Source of the DNA: Candidatus Dechloromonas phosphorivorans
Lineage (GTDB): Bacteria; Pseudomonadota; Gammaproteobacteria; Burkholderiales; Rhodocyclaceae
Length of the DNA stretch: 64,000 nt
Direction: 5' to 3'
NCBI GenBank assembly: GCA_016709495.1
Contig: JADJMS010000047.1
Span: 186,001-250,000, forward strand
Numbering within the stretch: the stretch's first letter is position 1; the number at the start of each line of letters is the position of its first letter. The notes under the pieces were generated by a model. It searched no databases and had not been told where the DNA came from. It saw nothing but the letters and a program-made list of their open reading frames with translations. Shown here in pieces: positions 8,591 through 18,787 of the stretch. A program made the position numbers and the translations under genes.

Positions 8591-9601
8591 ATGAGCAGTT
8601 CTCTGATCAAACAAACCCAGATCGCCTCCTGGATTCTTGCCGGGCTGGCCTTGGTTGCAGTCCTCCATTTACACCTGTTGCCCAGTTTACTCGCCGGCCT
8701 GTTGGTTTATCAGCTGGTTCATTTGCTCGCCCCGCGCCTGCAGCGCCACTTTGCCAGCGAGCGGACGCAGCTGGCGGCGCTGTTTCTGCTCGCCTCGCTG
8801 GTGGTCGGCGCGATAACCGCCGCTGTCATTGCCACTATTGCCTTCTTCAAAGGGGATTCGGGCAACATGGCGCTGCTTTTTGGCAAGATGGCACAAATTC
8901 TCGAAGATGCCCGCATATCGATGCCGAGCTGGGTCATTGATCTGCTGCCGGAAAACGAAACTGGCCTACGTGAGACCAGCATTGAATGGCTGCGCGATCA
9001 CGCAACCGAATTACGCACCCTGGGCAAAGAAGCCGGAATCACGCTCGCGCATATCCTGATCGGCCTGATTATCGGCGCCATGATTTCGCTGCAGCAAGCT
9101 TGCGACGCCGCCCCGCAAGGGCCGTTGGCCAAAGCGCTGATCGAACGCGCCAGTAACTTCGCCGATGCCTTCCGCCGCATCGTTTTCGCCCAGGTAAGAA
9201 TTTCTGCCCTCAATACGCTGTTGACCGCAACCTATCTCGCCATCGTTCTGCCGCTGCTCGACATCCACCTGCCGCTGACCAAAACGTTGATCGCCGTCAC
9301 CTTCATTGCCGGTCTGCTACCGGTGATTGGCAATTTGATCTCGAATACGGTGATCGTCGTTGTCAGTCTCGCTCATTCACCGCATACCGCCCTGCTCTCG
9401 CTGGCCTTTCTGGTGATTGTGCACAAGCTGGAATATTTCCTCAACGCGCGCATTGTTGGTGGCCAGATCAATGCTAAAGCTTGGGAACTACTGATTGCCA
9501 TGCTCTTGATGGAAGCGCTGTTCGGCCTGCCCGGCGTCGTCGCCGCGCCGATTGCCTACGCCTGGATCAAGCGCGAACTGGATAACGCCGGCCTGTTGTG
9601 A
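8591..9601 (+). CDS. AI-2E family transporter (PerM-like membrane protein)
   Basis: A 336-aa polytopic membrane protein of the AI-2 exporter (UPF0118/PerM) family. Two N-terminal membrane helices come first, then a helix pair near 65-85, a soluble region of about 90 residues, and five C-terminal helices. The family signature appears as LIAVTFIAGLLPVIGNLISNTVIVVV near residues 235-260 and FLNARIVGGQINAKAWELL near 282-300. The ATG at 8591 follows GCAGG and lies right after the degenerate tract; the long upstream poly-Pro extension in this frame is rejected. Members move small molecules or exchange ions; the substrate here is unknown. The stop overlaps the GTG start of the next gene. Confidence 0.85.
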   Translation: MSSSLIKQTQIASWILAGLALVAVLHLHLLPSLLAGLLVYQLVHLLAPRLQRHFASERTQLAALFLLASLVVGAITAAVIATIAFFKGDSGNMALLFGKMAQILEDARISMPSWVIDLLPENETGLRETSIEWLRDHATELRTLGKEAGITLAHILIGLIIGAMISLQQACDAAPQGPLAKALIERASNFADAFRRIVFAQVRISALNTLLTATYLAIVLPLLDIHLPLTKTLIAVTFIAGLLPVIGNLISNTVIVVVSLAHSPHTALLSLAFLVIVHKLEYFLNARIVGGQINAKAWELLIAMLLMEALFGLPGVVAAPIAYAWIKRELDNAGLL

Positions 9602-11775
9602 GCGCCCGGCAGAACCTGCTCTGCGGTCTGCTCCTGGCCTGCCTGCCTTTGGCAGCGCTGGCCCCGCCAACTTACAGCGAAGTCAAGGCATCTTACGTTT
9701 CATCCGAAACGACGCTGCTGGCTCGTGACGGCCAACCACTGCACACCCTGCGCCTCGACAAAAGCGTGCGCCGCCTGCCGTGGACGCCACTTGACGACAT
9801 CTCGCCAGCCCTGATCCGCGCCGTCATCGTTTCTGAAGACAAGCGTTTCATGGAACACGATGGCATCGACTGGCAAGCCGCCGGCAAAGCGGCGTGGAGT
9901 AATTTCTGGGGCAGCAAGACGCGCGGCGCCAGCACGCTGACCCAAACGTTACGGTCGACGCACAATTTTCGGCAAAATTTCGCAGTCGACCGCAGCACTT
10001 CGTCTGGAAAGCTTCTGGAGCAAGCGGCAGATCATCGAGGCTTACCTCAACCTCGTCAGCTATCGCGGCGAGTTGCAAGGCGTTGCGGCGATGAGCCGCC
10101 AGCTTTTCGGCAAATGGCCGCACGGGCTCGATGAGCGCGAATCAGCCCTCGCTGCCGCCCTGCTTCGCTCTCCGAATGCCACGCCGGCGCTGGTCGTCAA
10201 GCGCGCCTGCAATCTGCTCAAGGAAATGAACCGGGCCAGCGAATGCGAGGGGCTGGAGGGCTTTGCCGGGCAGGCTCTGAGCGGCGGCTTGCGCGAAAAT
10301 GAACAAATTCGCGACCGCAACAGCGGCGAACAGATCGCCCCCCACATCGCCCGCAAGTTGCTCAACCAAGCCGGCCAACAACTGCGCTCCAGCCTCAACG
10401 CCGATTTGCAGCGCTTTGCCAACGAAGCCCTGCGCCGCCATCTCGCCGCCCTGCGTTTGCAAAATGTTGAGGATGGCGCGCTGCTGGTGATTGACAATGC
10501 CAGCGGTGAAATTCTGGCCTGGGTCGGTTCAAGCGGCGACCTTTCAAGTGCAACCGAAGTCGATGGCGTCACCGCCCTGCGCCAGGCCGGCTCGACCCTC
10601 AAACCTTTTCTCTATGCGCTGGCTTTCGAACGGCGCAACCTGACCCCGGCCTCGCTGATCGAGGATGCCCCACTAACGCTGGATACCGGCAACGGCCTCT
10701 ACGCGCCACAAAACTACGAACCGCATTACCGTGGCTGGGTCTCGGCGCGCATGGCGCTGGCCGGTTCGCTCAATGTGCCGGCGGTCAAGACCCTGGTTCG
10801 CGTCACGCCCGATATATTCCACCAGCGCCTCAAGCAAAGTGGCTTCACCAGCCTGAAGGAAAGTGGCGACTGGTACGGCTACAGTCTGGCGCTCGGCTCG
10901 GCTGACATATCCCTGCTCATGCTGGCCAACGCCTACCGCAGCCTGGCCAATGGCGGCCAGTGGACGCCCCTGCGCGCCACGCCGGGCAAGGCCGTGGCAG
11001 CACCGCCCTGCCAGCGCGAAGGCTGCGCCGGGGTTTTGATGGCAAAGCCCGCACACGCCTACACGGCGGGCAGCGCTTATCCGGTCGGCAACATCCTTGC
11101 TGACCGCAGCGCCCCGCGCCGGCACATTCGGCTGAATCCTGGTTGGCAACGCCCTATTGGGCCGCCGCCAAAACCGGCACCAGCAAGGACATGCGCGACA
11201 ACTGGTGTGCCGGCTACTCAGCGCTATACCGTTGCGGTCTGGGTCGGCAACGCCAGCGGCAGCCCGATGCACGATGTATCGGGTGTTTCCGGCGCTGCGC
11301 CGATCTGGCGCGAGGTGATGGACTGGCTGCACCGGGGAGATCCGCAGCGTGGCCGAGAAAAATTCGGTAGCGCTGCACCCAAAGCACCACCGGGCATCGT
11401 CAATTTACCAATTCGCTTCGAGCCGGCACAGGAGCCGCCACGTCAGGAATGGTTCATCGCCGGTACGGAAAGCAGCGTCATTCACGCCGCCACCGCCAAT
11501 GCGTTAGCGCGCATCGCCTACCGGCGGCAGGCAGCATCATCGCGCTCGACCCGGACATTCCACCGCAACGCCAGCGTGTGCCCTTGCGCCTTTCTGCACC
11601 CGCTGAACGTGGTGCAATCTGGCGGATGGATCAAACCACGTTGGGCAAAGCGGATGGCAAGTTCTTGTGGCTACCGCAACCGGGAATACACCACCTGACA
11701 CTTGCAAACTCACGTGGTGAAGAAATTGACAGCATTCGCTTTGAGGTGCGTGCAATGAAAGGCCGCGCACGTTAA
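9598..11775 (+). pseudogene. pbpC: Penicillin-binding protein 1C (several frameshifts)
   Basis: A bifunctional class A peptidoglycan synthase. The GTG start at 9598 overlaps the previous stop (GTGA). The N-terminus has a membrane anchor, then the glycosyltransferase domain: IVSEDKRFMEHDGIDW and TRGASTLTQ. The frame is scrambled between about 9945 and 10020, then QIIEAYLNLVSYRGELQGVA resumes. The transpeptidase domain follows: LRQAGSTLKPFLYAL carries the active-site Ser (STLK). The KTGTSKDMRDNW motif is in another frame at about 11143-11215. The PbpC C-terminal domain ends at 11775. At least four indels are needed to restore it. Given similar lesions in essential genes elsewhere, sequence error is as likely as true decay. 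Confidence 0.75.
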
Positions 11776-11794
11776 GTTGTGGCAAACTCCGGTC

Positions 11795-12487
11795 ATGCAC
11801 GCACTCCCACATCTTTCGACAATCGACTGGCTTTCCTTGGCAACATTTTTCGCCTGCTGGGCTGGTTATGCCTGGTTTTCCGAACATAGCCGCTGGGGTG
11901 ATGGCGGCTTGGTGCGGACCAGTCAGGCTTACCGGCTGGACTGGGCGCGGCGCATGCTGGAGCGTGAGATTCGCGTGGCCGATTCGACACTGATCGGCAA
12001 CCTGATGACCAGCGTTTCCTTTTACGCCAACACCACCATCTACATCATCGCCGGCCTGGTTGCTGCACTCGGCGCTTCCGACAAGCTGATCAGCGTCACT
12101 GCCGATCTGCCCTTCGGCGGCGTTGGCAATCGTGAATTACTGGAAATCAAGCTGATGCTGGTGCTCGCCTCTTTCGTTTTTGCCTATTTCAAATTCACCT
12201 GGTCGCTACGCCAGTTCAACCTGCTCTCCATCCTGGTCGGTGCCGCCCCACAATGCAAGGAGGGCGAACCGGCAAGTGAAGAATATGCGCGGCGGGTGGC
12301 CGGCGCCAACAATCTGGCCGGCGATGATTTCAACCGAGGCATCCGCGCTTATTACTTTGGTCTGGCCGCTTCCGGCTGGCTACTCAGCCCGGTGGTTCTG
12401 GCCGCGCTGGCAATCAGTGTCCTGATCGTGCTTTACCGCCGTGATTTCCGTTCCCCAGCACTGGCCCTGCTGCGCAACAAAGTCTGA
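11795..12487 (+). CDS. DUF599 family membrane protein
   Basis: A 230-aa integral membrane protein of the DUF599 family, with four hydrophobic segments (about residues 10-30, 70-95, 117-140 and 190-215) and the family-typical stretches ADSTLIGNLMTSVSFYANTT and FAYFKFTWSLRQFN. The ATG at 11795 is chosen because it begins just before the first conserved segment; the TTG at 11777 would only add six residues. It ends 4 bases before the GTG of rarD, so the two may be co-transcribed. No biochemical function is established for the family as far as I know. Confidence 0.7.
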   Translation: MHALPHLSTIDWLSLATFFACWAGYAWFSEHSRWGDGGLVRTSQAYRLDWARRMLEREIRVADSTLIGNLMTSVSFYANTTIYIIAGLVAALGASDKLISVTADLPFGGVGNRELLEIKLMLVLASFVFAYFKFTWSLRQFNLLSILVGAAPQCKEGEPASEEYARRVAGANNLAGDDFNRGIRAYYFGLAASGWLLSPVVLAALAISVLIVLYRRDFRSPALALLRNKV

Positions 12488-12491
12488 GATC

Positions 12492-13376
12492 GTGAACCGC
12501 AAAACCCAGCTTGCCGGCATCGGCTTCGGCCTGCTGGCCTATGGCATCTGGGGTTTCTTCCCACTTTATTTTCGTCAATTGGCACATGTCTTGCCGATGG
12601 ACATCCTCGCCAACCGTGCCGTCTGGGCCTGTGTGTTTGTTGGCATACTGCTTAGCCTGCGCCAACGCTGGGCCAGTGTGCTGGTTGTCTTCAAAAACCC
12701 GCGCCAGTTGGCAATGCTGGCCTTGGCTGCGCTGCTGGTCAGCAGCAACTGGCTGGTTTTCCTCTGGGCCGTCGCGCACCAGCAAGTCGTCGCTTCCAGC
12801 CTCGGCTATTTTTTAACACCCTTGGTTAACGTCCTGCTCGGCCTCATCGTTCTCAAGGAACGCCTGAACAAACTGGAATGGCTGGCAGTGGGGTTGGCGG
12901 TCATCGCCATTGCCAACGAAATCATCACGCTGGGCAGCCTGCCTTGGGTTTCATTATTTCTCGCAGTTACCTTTGGCACCTATGGCCTGGTACGCAAGCA
13001 GATTCCGGTCGATGCGATTTCCGGTTTGTGGCTGGAAACCCTGGCGATGCTGCCGGTGTGCGGTATTTACGCGCTGTGGATGGCGCAAAGTGGACATCAG
13101 GTTTTTGCGCCAAATAACGCGTTGACCGTAACACTTCTGATTGGCGCCGGCATTCTGACGGCGGTGCCCCTGATGGCCTTTGCCGCAGCCACGCAACGCC
13201 TGGATCTGGCTACTGTCGGCATGCTGATGTACATCAATCCAACCCTGCAGTTCATCACCGCGGTATGGATCTTCGGCGAACCGCTGCAGTCGGCACGATT
13301 GATCAGTTTTGCGCTGATCTGGAGCGGCCTCTTCGTCTTTAGCTGGAGTATGTGGCAAAAGCTGCGCCACCGTTAA
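12492..13376 (+). CDS. rarD: RarD family EamA-type permease
   Basis: A 294-aa inner-membrane protein with ten predicted helices, in the RarD branch of the drug/metabolite transporter superfamily. The GTG start at 12492 gives the typical RarD opening, GIGFGLLAYGIWGFFPLYF. Conserved internal stretches include ILANRAVWACVFV, NWLVFLWAVAHQQVVASSLGYF with PLVNVLLG, and DLATVGMLMYINPTLQF. RarD proteins are annotated as chloramphenicol-sensitivity permeases, and the substrate is not known. It lies right behind the DUF599 gene and converges on the hybrid kinase, leaving 8 bases between stops. Confidence 0.85.
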   Translation: MNRKTQLAGIGFGLLAYGIWGFFPLYFRQLAHVLPMDILANRAVWACVFVGILLSLRQRWASVLVVFKNPRQLAMLALAALLVSSNWLVFLWAVAHQQVVASSLGYFLTPLVNVLLGLIVLKERLNKLEWLAVGLAVIAIANEIITLGSLPWVSLFLAVTFGTYGLVRKQIPVDAISGLWLETLAMLPVCGIYALWMAQSGHQVFAPNNALTVTLLIGAGILTAVPLMAFAAATQRLDLATVGMLMYINPTLQFITAVWIFGEPLQSARLISFALIWSGLFVFSWSMWQKLRHR

Positions 13377-13384
13377 GCCGAAAA

Positions 13385-15825
13385 TCAAGTCGCAGGATCA
13401 GACAGCCATTTGAGCAAGGTAGCAAAAAAATCGTCGGGGTCGAAAGGCTTGGCAATGAAATCATCCATGCCAGCAGCCATGCATTCTGCCCGGTCGGCGG
13501 CAAATGCATTGGCAGTCATCGCAATGATCCGCACGTGCTGGCCCTTATCCAGCTGACGAATTTTCCGGGTTGCTTCCAGGCCACCCATACGCGGCATCAG
13601 CATATCCATCAACACCAGATCGTACGGTCGGCTCCCCGCCAATTCGAGTGCCACGATACCATCCTCGGCAATCTCGACAACTAGTCCCGCTTCTTCAAGC
13701 AATATTTGCGAAAGCTCGCGATTGAGCGGCTCATCCTCGACCAGCAAAACACGACGCCCGGCAAAATGCTGGCGTATTTCATTTTCTGCCTCAGCTTGCA
13801 GCGGCACTTTATCAGGCAATGCAACGGAGCCCTTGCCAAACCAGGCCGTCATCCAGAAAGTGCTACCCACACCCTGTGTTGAATGCACACCCGCTTCACC
13901 ACCCATCGCTTCGGCAATTTTTTTGCTGATCACCAGACCGAGGCCGCTACCGCCATAACGCCGGGTCGTTGAGCTATCTTCCTGTTCGAAGGCATTAAAC
14001 AATCGCCCGAGGACTTCTGGCGCAATGCCGATACCGGTGTCAGCCACCTCGAAACGCAGTTTGATCCCTGCCGGCTCAGCCGCAAGCTGGCTAACACGCA
14101 GGGTAACGCTGCCGGCATCAGTGAATTTGATGGCATTCCCGACGAAGTTGAGAAGCGCTTGTTGCAGGCGCGTTGGGTCGCCAATCAAACATAAAGGCAT
14201 TGAGGGCAGTTCAGTCTTCAGTCGCAGTTGCTTGCCGGCTGCCCGATCAGCTGACATGACGCAAACCGTGTCGACCACCTTGCCGAGACTGAAATCAATT
14301 TGCTCGAGAACCATTTTGCCAGCTTCGATTTTGGACAAATCGAGCACCGCGTTGATGGTTTCCAGCAGGTGCTTGCCGGATGCTTCCAGTTTGTCGAGCC
14401 GCGCCATCTGCTCAGGGGCAAGCCATCGCGACGAATCAGATAAGCCATGCCATTGATGGCATTGAGCGGCGTCCTGATTTCATGGCTCATGTTGGCAAGG
14501 AAATCACTTTTAGCATGATTGGCCTCGTCAGCCCGCTGCCTGGCCTCGGACAGTTCGGCTGTTCGGCTGGCAACCAGTTGCTCCAGATTATGACGATGCG
14601 CATCGAGTTCGCTGCCTATCCGTTTCTGTTCCGTAATATCCTGCTTCACCGCCAGATAATGGCTGACCCGTCCGTCCGGCTGACGGATCGGTGCGATGTT
14701 GACGAATTCGACATATTCACTGCCATCCTTGCGCCGGTTGATGAACTCACCCTGCCAGCCCTTGCCGGATTTGAGCGCAGCCCACATCGCTTCAAAAGTT
14801 GCCGGTGGCGTTCTGCCGGACTGAAGCATGCGAGGATTCTTGCCTTGCGCCTCCTCGAATGAATAACCCGTATTTTCAACAAAACAGGCGTTGACGTATT
14901 CGATATTGCCTTGCAGATCGGTTATGACAATGCTATCCGGACTTTGCTCGACCGCCTGCGACAGTTTGGTTAGCGCCTGCTCACGGCTCTGCACACCTTC
15001 AGCCATCTGGTTAAACGCCACTGCGAGCTGACAAATTTCATCTTCGTTATCGATCGTCAGGCGCGTTGCGTAATCCCCTTCGGCAATTCGCTCCGCACCG
15101 GCTTGTAAACGGGCAATACGCTGTGTCACCAGCTTTTCAAGCAGATAACCGACAGCAAGCAGCAGCATCGCATAGCCGAACAGACTTTTGACTACCTGCG
15201 TGCCCCATATCTCACGAAAACGTTGATCAAATTTCGCCGTGGGAATCTTGACACTGGCAACACCGCGCAACTCGCCAAGCTGATAACCATAGGCTGCATC
15301 GTAGTTATCGCGAATGCTGGCTGGCGCGGACTCCCGCTCACCGTGACACTTCAGGCAGACTTGCTCGAGCCAGATCGGCGCGGTGTACAGCAGGTAACCA
15401 TTACCCGCCGTTTTTTCGACTCGCTCGACACGTTCAACAGACTTCGGATTTTGGCGAAACCAGTTGATCGCCGCCATCTCTTCTGCATCAGCAAGGTTGC
15501 CCGGATTGCGCGGCCTGTCAGAAACATTGTTAAACAACACACCGCTATCATTCCAGTTAGAAAAGTCCTTGGCGATGCGCGAAAGGGAATGCGCCGGCAA
15601 GAAACCAAGCGTTTTGTCATTGAGCGGCAGGCCGCTCTCAATGAACTGGTTCTGATAAACCCGGCGTGTTGCCATAATGAAACCGTAGACAGTTCGGGCA
15701 TCAAACTCCGTCTCAGTTCGCAACTCGGCATCCAGCTTGAAGTAGCCGATGGTCAAATCGACACCTAGAATGGCACCAACCAGCAACCCCAACCACAACC
15801 AGACCTTGCGCTTCAAACTCATCAA
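13385..15825 (-). CDS. Hybrid sensor histidine kinase with CXXCH heme motif (frameshifted)
   Basis: A membrane sensor kinase of about 813 aa. Order: an N-terminal membrane helix; a periplasmic DUF3365/Tll0287-like domain containing CLKCH, a c-type heme attachment motif; a second helix (about 210-230); HAMP; PAS with IEYVNACFVENTGYSFEEA and a PAC tail; HisKA with the phospho-acceptor His in SHEIRTPLNAI; HATPase with VADTGIGIAPE and GGSGLGLVISKKI; and a receiver domain with LMDMLMPRMGG. The frames join at about 14421 in a run of four C (minus strand), so one base is missing or extra. The heme motif suggests redox, oxygen or NO sensing, which is inference. The output partner is not encoded nearby. 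Confidence 0.85.
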
Positions 15826-15907
15826 TTGCTCACCGCAACTAGGGGAGCTTGGCTATGCCGTGAGCAAAAAAACAAGAATGGAGATGCTGGTTTCATGAAT
15901 ATCGTCG

Positions 15908-16471
15908 TCACAATGTTGACGCAACTTGCTCGCGCAGGCCCAAAACCTCATCAAGTTTGACTTGATCAAAACCTTCCATCGGGCAAGCATCGATCTCCAG
16001 CGCGCCAGCACCTTGCAACAAGGTACCAAGTGCCAGATAGACCTGCTTTTCCATCCAGATGCTGGCATCCTTCAGTTCATTGCGATGCAGGCCAGCGTAA
16101 TAAGTGCGTGAGGTATTCTGTCCGGCTTTGGCTTCCGGCGTGGCAAAGCGGCCATCGGCATCTTCCTGCGCCAAAACGGCGGCCAGATGCGTCTCGTCGA
16201 GATCGGTACGGGCGCAGAGCACGACCACATGCGAGGCATTACGCACCTTCGGCTCGTTGTAGGCGAAACTGCCCTGCGTTGCTTGCGCGATCAGCCCCTT
16301 GCCTTCGTCACTGGCGGCAATGACAAAATGCCATGGCTGTGAATTAACCGAGGATGGGGCAAAGCGCAAAACGGTGCACAAGGCATCGATCTTGCTGGCG
16401 TCAATTTTTTTGGCCGGATCAAAAGCCTTGCAGGTGTGGCGGGTGGTGGCGATGCGAGCGATATTTTCCAT
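15908..16471 (-). CDS. NAD(P)H nitroreductase family protein, C-terminus cut
   Basis: A flavin-dependent nitroreductase (NfsB-like), 187 aa from the ATG at 16471, which has AGGAAAG upstream; the longer start at 16546 would overlap pldA. FMN-site features are visible: TTRHTCKAFDP at the N-terminus, LRFAPSSVNSQPWHFVIA, and ALGTLLQGAGALEIDACPMEGFD near the C-terminus. The family usually runs about 217 aa and ends with a VALGYR-type strand. Here the frame stops after LGLREQVASTL, so some 30 residues are missing. No frame downstream restores them, and either an indel or a true truncation is possible. Confidence 0.75.
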   Translation of the reverse strand: MENIARIATTRHTCKAFDPAKKIDASKIDALCTVLRFAPSSVNSQPWHFVIAASDEGKGLIAQATQGSFAYNEPKVRNASHVVVLCARTDLDETHLAAVLAQEDADGRFATPEAKAGQNTSRTYYAGLHRNELKDASIWMEKQVYLALGTLLQGAGALEIDACPMEGFDQVKLDEVLGLREQVASTL

Positions 16472-16535
16472 AATCTTTCCTGTTCGAATTAGCGGTAACT
16501 TCTTCTGTACTTTAAATGGCGCATCAGCGACTGTT

Positions 16536-17596
16536 TTACCAATCAACCAGTGAAATACCGGCCCCGATCATGGTCTGGCGGTTGTTGTAGTCGATCAGAC
16601 TCTCGCCATAGCCGGAAAACACAGAAAAGTGCGCGTTCAAGTTGCCAGAAAGCGGAATCGCCCAATCAAATTTGATTGACCCACGCGATTCATCGCCCGC
16701 ACGCAGCGAATGACGCCCCTGCATGGAAACCACGTGCCCATTGATATGCTTGGCAACAATCAGTTCGCCTCGTCCCAGATAATTCTCGATCCCAGGATTA
16801 TTGTCGTCTATGGCATCTTCCTTGATCCGCATCCACGGACGAATCTGGATACTGAGATCATCGTTCTCAATCCCGAAATGGGCAATGACCCGATTCCAGC
16901 TACGTGAAAAGGGATTAGCCCGGCCATTCGATTGATGGTTGATACCTATTCCGCTCATTCTCAGATGCCAGTTACCCAACGCCAGCGGCGTGCGAAACAT
17001 CAGCATAGCCTCCGGTTCATAGTTGGTTTCGCGAAAAGGCCGTGAGATGCTGCCACTGAATATCTGCCAGCGCGAACTTTGCGTATACCCGGCCCAAAGG
17101 CTGCCGTTGTTACCAAAGATGTTGTCAGCTATCTTGGTCTTGAAACTGAGTTGAAACTGCGCCTCGTTGGCTGAGAGGCCAGGAATCGAACTACTGACGT
17201 TGTTCGCGCGATTGTCCGAGTGCGGCTGTTCGTTGATATTGTCCGTGCGTGTACCGAGAAGAATATAAACCGGCTTGTAGCTGCGTATATCAAAGGATTT
17301 ACGGCCATTTCCCGGCGCCAGATCCCAGTCACCAATCATTTTGAACTGGCGTAAGCCGCTTCTAGCGGCGTATCAATTTTCAAATTCGCCTCGCCCGGTG
17401 CGCCATCGTCCGCTTTGACTTCCGCCTTGCTCTCGGCTGCTGTAGCAACCCGGAATTGTTGGTCGTAACAAGCCAAGCGTTGGCTATTGTCAGCGATGCT
17501 TGCACACTGACTGACTTGGGCAGCCGCAACAGCACTCAGGCTGGTAATGACGAAACCCAAACCAGCCAATCGACAAACTTTTGTGATTTTGAACAT
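16536..17596 (-). CDS. pldA: Outer membrane phospholipase A (frameshifted)
   Basis: OmpLA, an outer-membrane beta-barrel that cleaves phospholipids in the outer leaflet. The N-terminal frame (17596-17336) has a signal peptide and the betaproteobacterial CASIADNSQRLACYDQQF module. The second frame holds the barrel: SLWAGYTQSSRWQ, RETNYEPEAML, GINHQSNGR with the catalytic His-x-Ser pair, RSWNRV, and GYGESLIDYNN near the end. The frames meet at the AAAA run at about 17338-17341; one more A gives SSKMIGDWDLAPG. The single-base homopolymer lesion suggests sequence error. The gene is transcribed toward the nitroreductase and may share its transcript. Confidence 0.85.
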
Positions 17597-17679
17597 GAAT
17601 TTGACTCAGCATTTGGTAAAAAATGACCAAGTCGCATCTTATTGCAAATACTTCACAGCATGAGCGACAAGCCCCGCCG

Positions 17680-18141
17680 CTAGGCCGCTATCCAGAAGCC
17701 AGCGCCGCGCACGATCTCCCCGCCACTCAACACATCGACCCGCAAACCGCCTCGGCCCAGCCAATACTTGACCACTGCCGCTGGCGTCAGCGATGCGCTG
17801 CACAAGCGCTTGCCCAGACTGGCGCAAGGTTCGCAAAGCTCGACCCCGCGCAGCCTGACTTCACCGATGGAAAATTCACAACCGACCAGTGCATTGAGCC
17901 GAACACCACGCGTCACCAGATTACGGCGCGTCAACGACAGATCGGGCGCCAGCCCCTGCTGTGCGCAAAATAACTCAATTTCCTCCGCCTCAACCAAAGT
18001 CAGGTTCTGGCCGGCATAGGCATGCAAGCCAATATAGCGGTCACCCAGCACCCCCTTGCCGGCTTCGACGGCGATGCGTTCGCACTCAATCTGCGCCGCG
18101 CCGCGCTCGGGACTGATGAAGATTTTTTCAATATTCAACAT
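17680..18141 (-). CDS. MOSC domain protein
   Basis: A 153-aa single-domain MOSC (molybdenum cofactor sulfurase C-terminal) protein. Typical features are LGDRYIGLHAYAGQNLTLVEAEEIE, the conserved LTRRNLVTRGVRLNALVG, and the Cys-containing RGVELCEPCASLGKRL. Stand-alone MOSC proteins are related to sulfur-carrier or molybdenum-enzyme chemistry (YiiM/YcbX group); the substrate is unknown. The start overlaps the end of the upstream gene by 7 bases, implying one transcript. Confidence 0.8.
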   Translation of the reverse strand: MLNIEKIFISPERGAAQIECERIAVEAGKGVLGDRYIGLHAYAGQNLTLVEAEEIELFCAQQGLAPDLSLTRRNLVTRGVRLNALVGCEFSIGEVRLRGVELCEPCASLGKRLCSASLTPAAVVKYWLGRGGLRVDVLSGGEIVRGAGFWIAA

Positions 18142-18461
18142 GGCACAACCTCAAGCAAAGGCCAGCGCTCGCTCCAGCGCTTTTCGGCGAGTCTTTGATG
18201 ATAAACGTGGGGGCTGACACTGGCCGGATTGCGCCGCACCCGCATGGCAAAAAGATCGCCCAGGCCATGCGGTGCGACAACGTGCAACACATTATCGTTA
18301 TCCAGAAAAACCCCAACCGCCGTCGCCAACTCCGGCCAGGATGCACCCCCTTCCTGAAGCGAGCGAAATGGCGCAACCTTACCACCGACCCGCTTGATTG
18401 GCCCCCCCCCAGGGCACCTTCGGGCAAGTGGATGAAAGCTTGGATTGTAAGGGTCGATCAC
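18135..18461 (-). CDS. Small conserved hypothetical protein
   Basis: A 108-aa soluble protein that I do not firmly recognise. It reads IDPYNPSFHPLARR, then a basic PIKRVGGKVAPF segment, SWPELATAVGVFLDNDNVLHVVAPHGLGDLFAMRVRRNP in two stretches, and a C-terminal KRWSERWPLLEV. The last part resembles the tail of COG3575-type nucleotidyltransferase-like proteins, but the catalytic region is absent. A run of nine C (18405-18413) within the N-terminal part is an indel risk. It overlaps the MOSC gene and would be co-expressed with it. Confidence 0.5.
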   Translation of the reverse strand: MIDPYNPSFHPLARRCPGGGPIKRVGGKVAPFRSLQEGGASWPELATAVGVFLDNDNVLHVVAPHGLGDLFAMRVRRNPASVSPHVYHQRLAEKRWSERWPLLEVVPC

Positions 18462-18594
18462 GTAGCCGCGAAATATCGCAATCGATCAAAGTCACGTCAG
18501 GAAGCACCGACATGAACCATAAACCAGCCCCCTAGCTCACACTTAAGCTCCCTCAAACAAGTTGATTTAGATAGGATAATTTGTCATAATTATT

Positions 18595-18740
18595 TGGCCT
18601 AGCATTTTGTTCAGCTTCGACTGAACCGGGTTGCGGGTTGCAACCCGCCTAGCATTTTCTCGTCTCTGGCGACGTATCCGCTTCGGATTCGCGTCAGTCG
18701 ACGTGACTCCGAAGCGGATACGTCGCTGCTCTAGTAGGCA
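18595..18740 (+). ncRNA. Predicted retron ncRNA (msr-msd)
   Basis: Just upstream of a retron-type effector and RT lies a highly structured segment. In order: a short hairpin GTTCAG/CTGAAC (18609-18614, 18621-18626), a 16-bp perfect palindrome GCGGGTTG-CAACCCGC (18633-18648), then a long stem of 19 perfect pairs (18669-18687 with 18708-18726, arm GCGACGTATCCGCTTCGGA) around a 20-base loop that itself has GTCA/TGAC arms. TAGC, the kind of site holding the branching G, occurs at 18600-18603. The ends GCCTA (18597-18601) and TAGGC (18734-18738) could pair as a1/a2. This matches the msr hairpins plus long msd stem of retrons. Exact ends are estimates. Confidence 0.65.
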
Positions 18741-18787
18741 CACCGTGCGGAGAACTTACATACATAAAAAGCGCTGTTAGAAGACGG

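Noticed and set aside
15853..16068. Alternative minus-strand frame as the missing nitroreductase C-terminus
   Set aside because: Its sequence (DDDIHETSISILVFLLTA) does not resemble the family's final strand and helix, so the truncation is left unresolved.
18597..18658. Short direct repeats considered as a CRISPR remnant
   Set aside because: There are only two 12-base copies with hairpins between them, no further spacing pattern and no cas genes. No CRISPR array was seen anywhere in the window.
18660..18730. Long inverted repeat considered as an ordinary rho-independent terminator
   Set aside because: No T run follows either arm, the stem encloses a 20-base structured loop, and it lies directly before retron genes, so an msd stem explains it better.
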